The position numbers were made by a program, and so were the translations under genes. A model generated the notes under the pieces. The model did no database searches. It was not told where the DNA came from and saw only the letters and a list, made by a program, of their open reading frames with translations. A stretch of 6,668 nucleotides of DNA, from assembly GCA_001799975.1 (NCBI GenBank), contig MGUQ01000003.1, forward strand, positions 1,452 through 8,119. The letters run 5' to 3'. Source of the DNA: Elusimicrobia bacterium RIFCSPLOWO2_01_FULL_54_10. GTDB lineage: Bacteria; Elusimicrobiota; Elusimicrobia; 2-02-FULL-39-32. Shown here one piece after another: positions 5,238 to 6,668 of the stretch. Within the stretch, counting starts at the first letter, position 1. Each line of letters starts with the position of its first letter.

Positions 5238-6375
5238 AAAACCACTGGGCCTGAACAAATCCTAAATCCCGCAGCGTCCCAAATTCCGTTCCGTCCCGCC
5301 CGTTGAAAACCTGATATCCCGCAGAAAATTCAAAACTCTCCCGCGCTTGCCAGGTGATTTTTGGGCCGGCAAAAATGCTGCCGTCGCTCAAATTCAAAAT
5401 CCCGTAAATTTCTGTTTTCCAGAGCGGGGTGATGTCATAACTGACTCCGAAACCTGAGTAATCCCTGCCCAAAAAAGACTGGTCCTGCGAATTTAAAATG
5501 ACTTTTGCGTAATCGTGCCTGGACCGTTCGCCGATGCCGTTGTAAAAATACTCCGTCAAGAAATAAAGAGTGTTGGGCAGGCTGAAACTGCGGTCATAAG
5601 AAACCACAGCCCGGGCAAAATCCCTGCGGATTTCGGAATCAAAATTGTAAGCGGCCTCAGTCCTCAAACTGCCGTCCCACACCTGGGCTGCGTGCGCCAG
5701 CCCCGCCATGTTTTCCCTGCCGCGCTTTCCCCCCAACACTTCAAAATCCATGGTGAACGCATTGGCCCGCAAGCGGCCCAGCACAAGGCTTTTGTTCCAC
5801 TCGGCGCTTCTCTTGGGCACATAAATACCCTCTAAAAACCCCAGACCGGAAAAATTCCATCGAACATGCGCCAAATCAGAGCCGGGGCGTTCCTGGCGCT
5901 CAACGCTCAAAGGATTGTAGGGATTGATCACGTCCGTGGGGTTCCACAAGCGGCCCTGTCCCCAAGCCATGCGGATGCGGCCCGCTTGCGCCTCCAGAGC
6001 GCCGGAACGGACCTGAACATAGCCGCGGTGAATGTTTTCTCTCCAGATAAAATTGGGCTTTTCGTTAAAATCCCAACTGAGGTCGAAAAGTTCGTCTGAA
6101 GCAATCAATCCGCTCACCGCATGTCTTTGAGAAGCCAGGAGACTGCCCCAGAGCGCTTCAGTGTCTGAAATCAGATGCGCGTTCACAGTTTTGATGGGAG
6201 AGCTCCATCGGCCTTCAAGCCGCGCGCGGTTGCCGCTCAGGCCTCTGGCACCCTCATTTTCCCGCGCTGGCGCAGCAAAGTTGAGAGTTTTGAGATAACC
6301 CGAAATTTCTGTCGAGGCGTGCAATAAATTAACCGGAATCAAAAAATAAATAAGTATCAGCCCCGTGATTTTCAC
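5203..6375 (-). CDS. Outer-membrane beta-barrel, porin-like
   Basis: The product is 390 residues. The N terminus (MKITGLILIYFLIPVNLLHA) is a Sec signal peptide, probably cut after Ala20. The rest alternates short amphipathic strands and polar turns, rich in aromatic residues, as in a beta-barrel. AGRIRMAWGQGRLWNPTDVI (131-150), followed by NPYNP, recalls DUF1302- and alginate-export-like outer-membrane proteins, which I recognise only by resemblance. The last strand GFVQAQWFFSW (372-382) ends in the aromatic pattern recognised by the BAM machinery, but eight more residues (SPGAAGKI) follow, encoded opposite the kinase gene. The start is GTG at 6375, with GGAGAAG 6 nt upstream and an in-frame TAA just before it, so no earlier start exists. 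It follows an ABC ATPase gene by 95 nt on the same strand. The transported substrate is unknown. Confidence 0.8.
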   Translation of the reverse strand: MKITGLILIYFLIPVNLLHASTEISGYLKTLNFAAPARENEGARGLSGNRARLEGRWSSPIKTVNAHLISDTEALWGSLLASQRHAVSGLIASDELFDLSWDFNEKPNFIWRENIHRGYVQVRSGALEAQAGRIRMAWGQGRLWNPTDVINPYNPLSVERQERPGSDLAHVRWNFSGLGFLEGIYVPKRSAEWNKSLVLGRLRANAFTMDFEVLGGKRGRENMAGLAHAAQVWDGSLRTEAAYNFDSEIRRDFARAVVSYDRSFSLPNTLYFLTEYFYNGIGERSRHDYAKVILNSQDQSFLGRDYSGFGVSYDITPLWKTEIYGILNLSDGSIFAGPKITWQARESFEFSAGYQVFNGRDGTEFGTLRDLGFVQAQWFFSWSPGAAGKI

Positions 6376-6381
6376 CGATTA

Positions 6382-6388
6382 CTTCTCC
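6382..6388 (-). promoter_or_regulatory. Shine-Dalgarno (GGAGAAG) setting the GTG start of the porin-like gene
   Basis: The minus strand reads GGAGAAG, then TAATCG, then GTG at 6375. The in-frame TAA inside the spacer rules out an upstream start, so the SD and the stop together fix GTG as the initiation codon. Confidence 0.75.
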
Positions 6389-6405
6389 ACGCCGGACTTC
6401 TCACG

Positions 6406-6429
6406 GGGAACCAACGGGACTGGTTTCCC
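6406..6429 (-). other. Leader hairpin upstream of the porin-like gene
   Basis: GGGAACCA (6406-6413) pairs with TGGTTTCCC (6421-6429) around a 7-nt loop, forming an 8-bp stem with one bulged base. It lies in the 95-nt gap between the ABC ATPase stop and the porin-like start, upstream of the SD. No U-run follows on the minus strand, so it is not a normal terminator. It may stabilise or regulate the outer-membrane protein mRNA, or be chance. Confidence 0.3.
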
Positions 6430-6452
6430 ATAAGGCCGGTCGCCGAGGAGTA

Positions 6453-6458
6453 ATTTTA
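6453..6458 (-). promoter_or_regulatory. Possible -10 (TAAAAT) for the porin-like gene
   Basis: The minus strand has TAAAAT about 77 nt upstream of the GTG start, in an AT-rich stretch just after the ABC ATPase stop. There is no good -35. It would give a leader of about 70 nt containing the hairpin and the SD. This is weak support and read-through from the ABC gene is equally possible. Confidence 0.2.
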
Positions 6459-6470
6459 AAAAATGCGGAG

Positions 6471-6668
6471 TTAGGATTGGATTTGGCCGTCATGAAGCTT
6501 CACCACTCTTCGGGCTCGGGAGAGGACGAGCGGGTCATGGCTGGAAAATATGAAGGTCACCCCGCGCTTGCGATTGAGCTCCGCCATCAGGTCGAGCAGT
6601 TCCCCCGCCGTGCGGGAATCCAGATTTGCTGTGGGTTCGTCCGCCAGCACCATGGCGGGCTCGGAAAC
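6471..6668 (-). CDS. ABC transporter ATP-binding protein, LolD/MacB/FtsE type (3' part)
   Basis: Only the last 65 codons are in the window; the gene continues beyond the right edge. The visible part reads VSEPAMVLADEPTANLDS, which holds Walker B (MVLADE) and the D-loop (NLDS). TFIFSSHDPLVL with the H-loop His follows, and the end VVKLHDGQIQS is typical of this family. It resembles the ATPases that work with FtsX/MacB-like permeases in lipoprotein release or envelope export. The Walker A and LSGGQ motifs must lie outside the window. It sits upstream of the outer-membrane barrel gene on the same strand, so the two may share a transcript and act on the envelope together (inference). The stop is TAA at 6471-6473. 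Confidence 0.88.
   Translation of the reverse strand, partial: VSEPAMVLADEPTANLDSRTAGELLDLMAELNRKRGVTFIFSSHDPLVLSRARRVVKLHDGQIQS

Noticed and set aside
6373..6432. Possible 19-codon upstream ORF (minus) beginning ATGGGAAAC and ending in a GTGA overlap with the porin-like start
   Set aside because: There is no SD before its ATG and it crosses the hairpin and SD of the porin-like gene; probably chance, though the GTGA overlap is suggestive.
1..6668. CRISPR arrays, insertion sequences, attachment sites, riboswitches (including a Mn riboswitch before the exporter genes)
   Set aside because: I found no regular direct repeats, transposase motifs or terminal repeats, and the leaders before the exporter genes are too short to hold a riboswitch.

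Overview
The window looks like a compact chromosomal segment from a Gram-negative (diderm) bacterium. A signal-peptide outer-membrane beta-barrel and a LolD/MacB-type ABC ATPase at the right end point to an outer membrane. Base composition is moderately GC-rich and fairly even. There is no insertion sequence, phage gene, CRISPR array or clear sign of recent transfer. I cannot place it taxonomically; an uncultured phylum in the Omnitrophota/Elusimicrobiota range is only a guess.

Left block (1-1045, mostly minus strand): a strong SD-led two-gene unit encodes an uncharacterised four-helix membrane protein and a half-size GDT1/UPF0016 cation exporter. Next comes a tRNA-His(GTG) with its own extended -10 promoter, and then a perfect 18-bp hairpin that can act as a terminator in both directions. 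Divergent from this unit, on the plus strand, is a VIT1/CCC1-type Fe/Mn transporter (1046-1804). The two sides share one palindromic -10 element, so two different metal-export families sit back to back on a bidirectional promoter. A UPF0158-like gene (1823-2245) follows.

Middle block (2169-3922, minus strand): a CbiX-type chelatase is followed by a TetA-like MFS transporter. The two appear coupled through a TTGA start/stop overlap. The MFS 3' end runs 77 bp into the UPF0158-like gene in antisense.

Right block: a six-helix membrane histidine kinase (3951-5237) is divergent from the chelatase across only 28 bp, with no response regulator in view. Its 3' end overlaps by 35 bp the end of an outer-membrane porin-like gene (5203-6375, minus). 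That gene follows an ABC transporter ATPase whose 5' part lies beyond the window.

The most unusual signal is in the start regions. Three genes have a -10-like hexamer exactly 6 nt before the start codon and a fourth has one 9 nt before it, all without a Shine-Dalgarno sequence. The two genes first in or within longer leaders have good SDs. This suggests that leaderless mRNA is a normal initiation mode in this organism. I see no convincing new multi-gene system. The best candidates for follow-up are the leaderless and bidirectional promoter architecture, the divergent metal-exporter pair, and the ABC ATPase plus beta-barrel pair.
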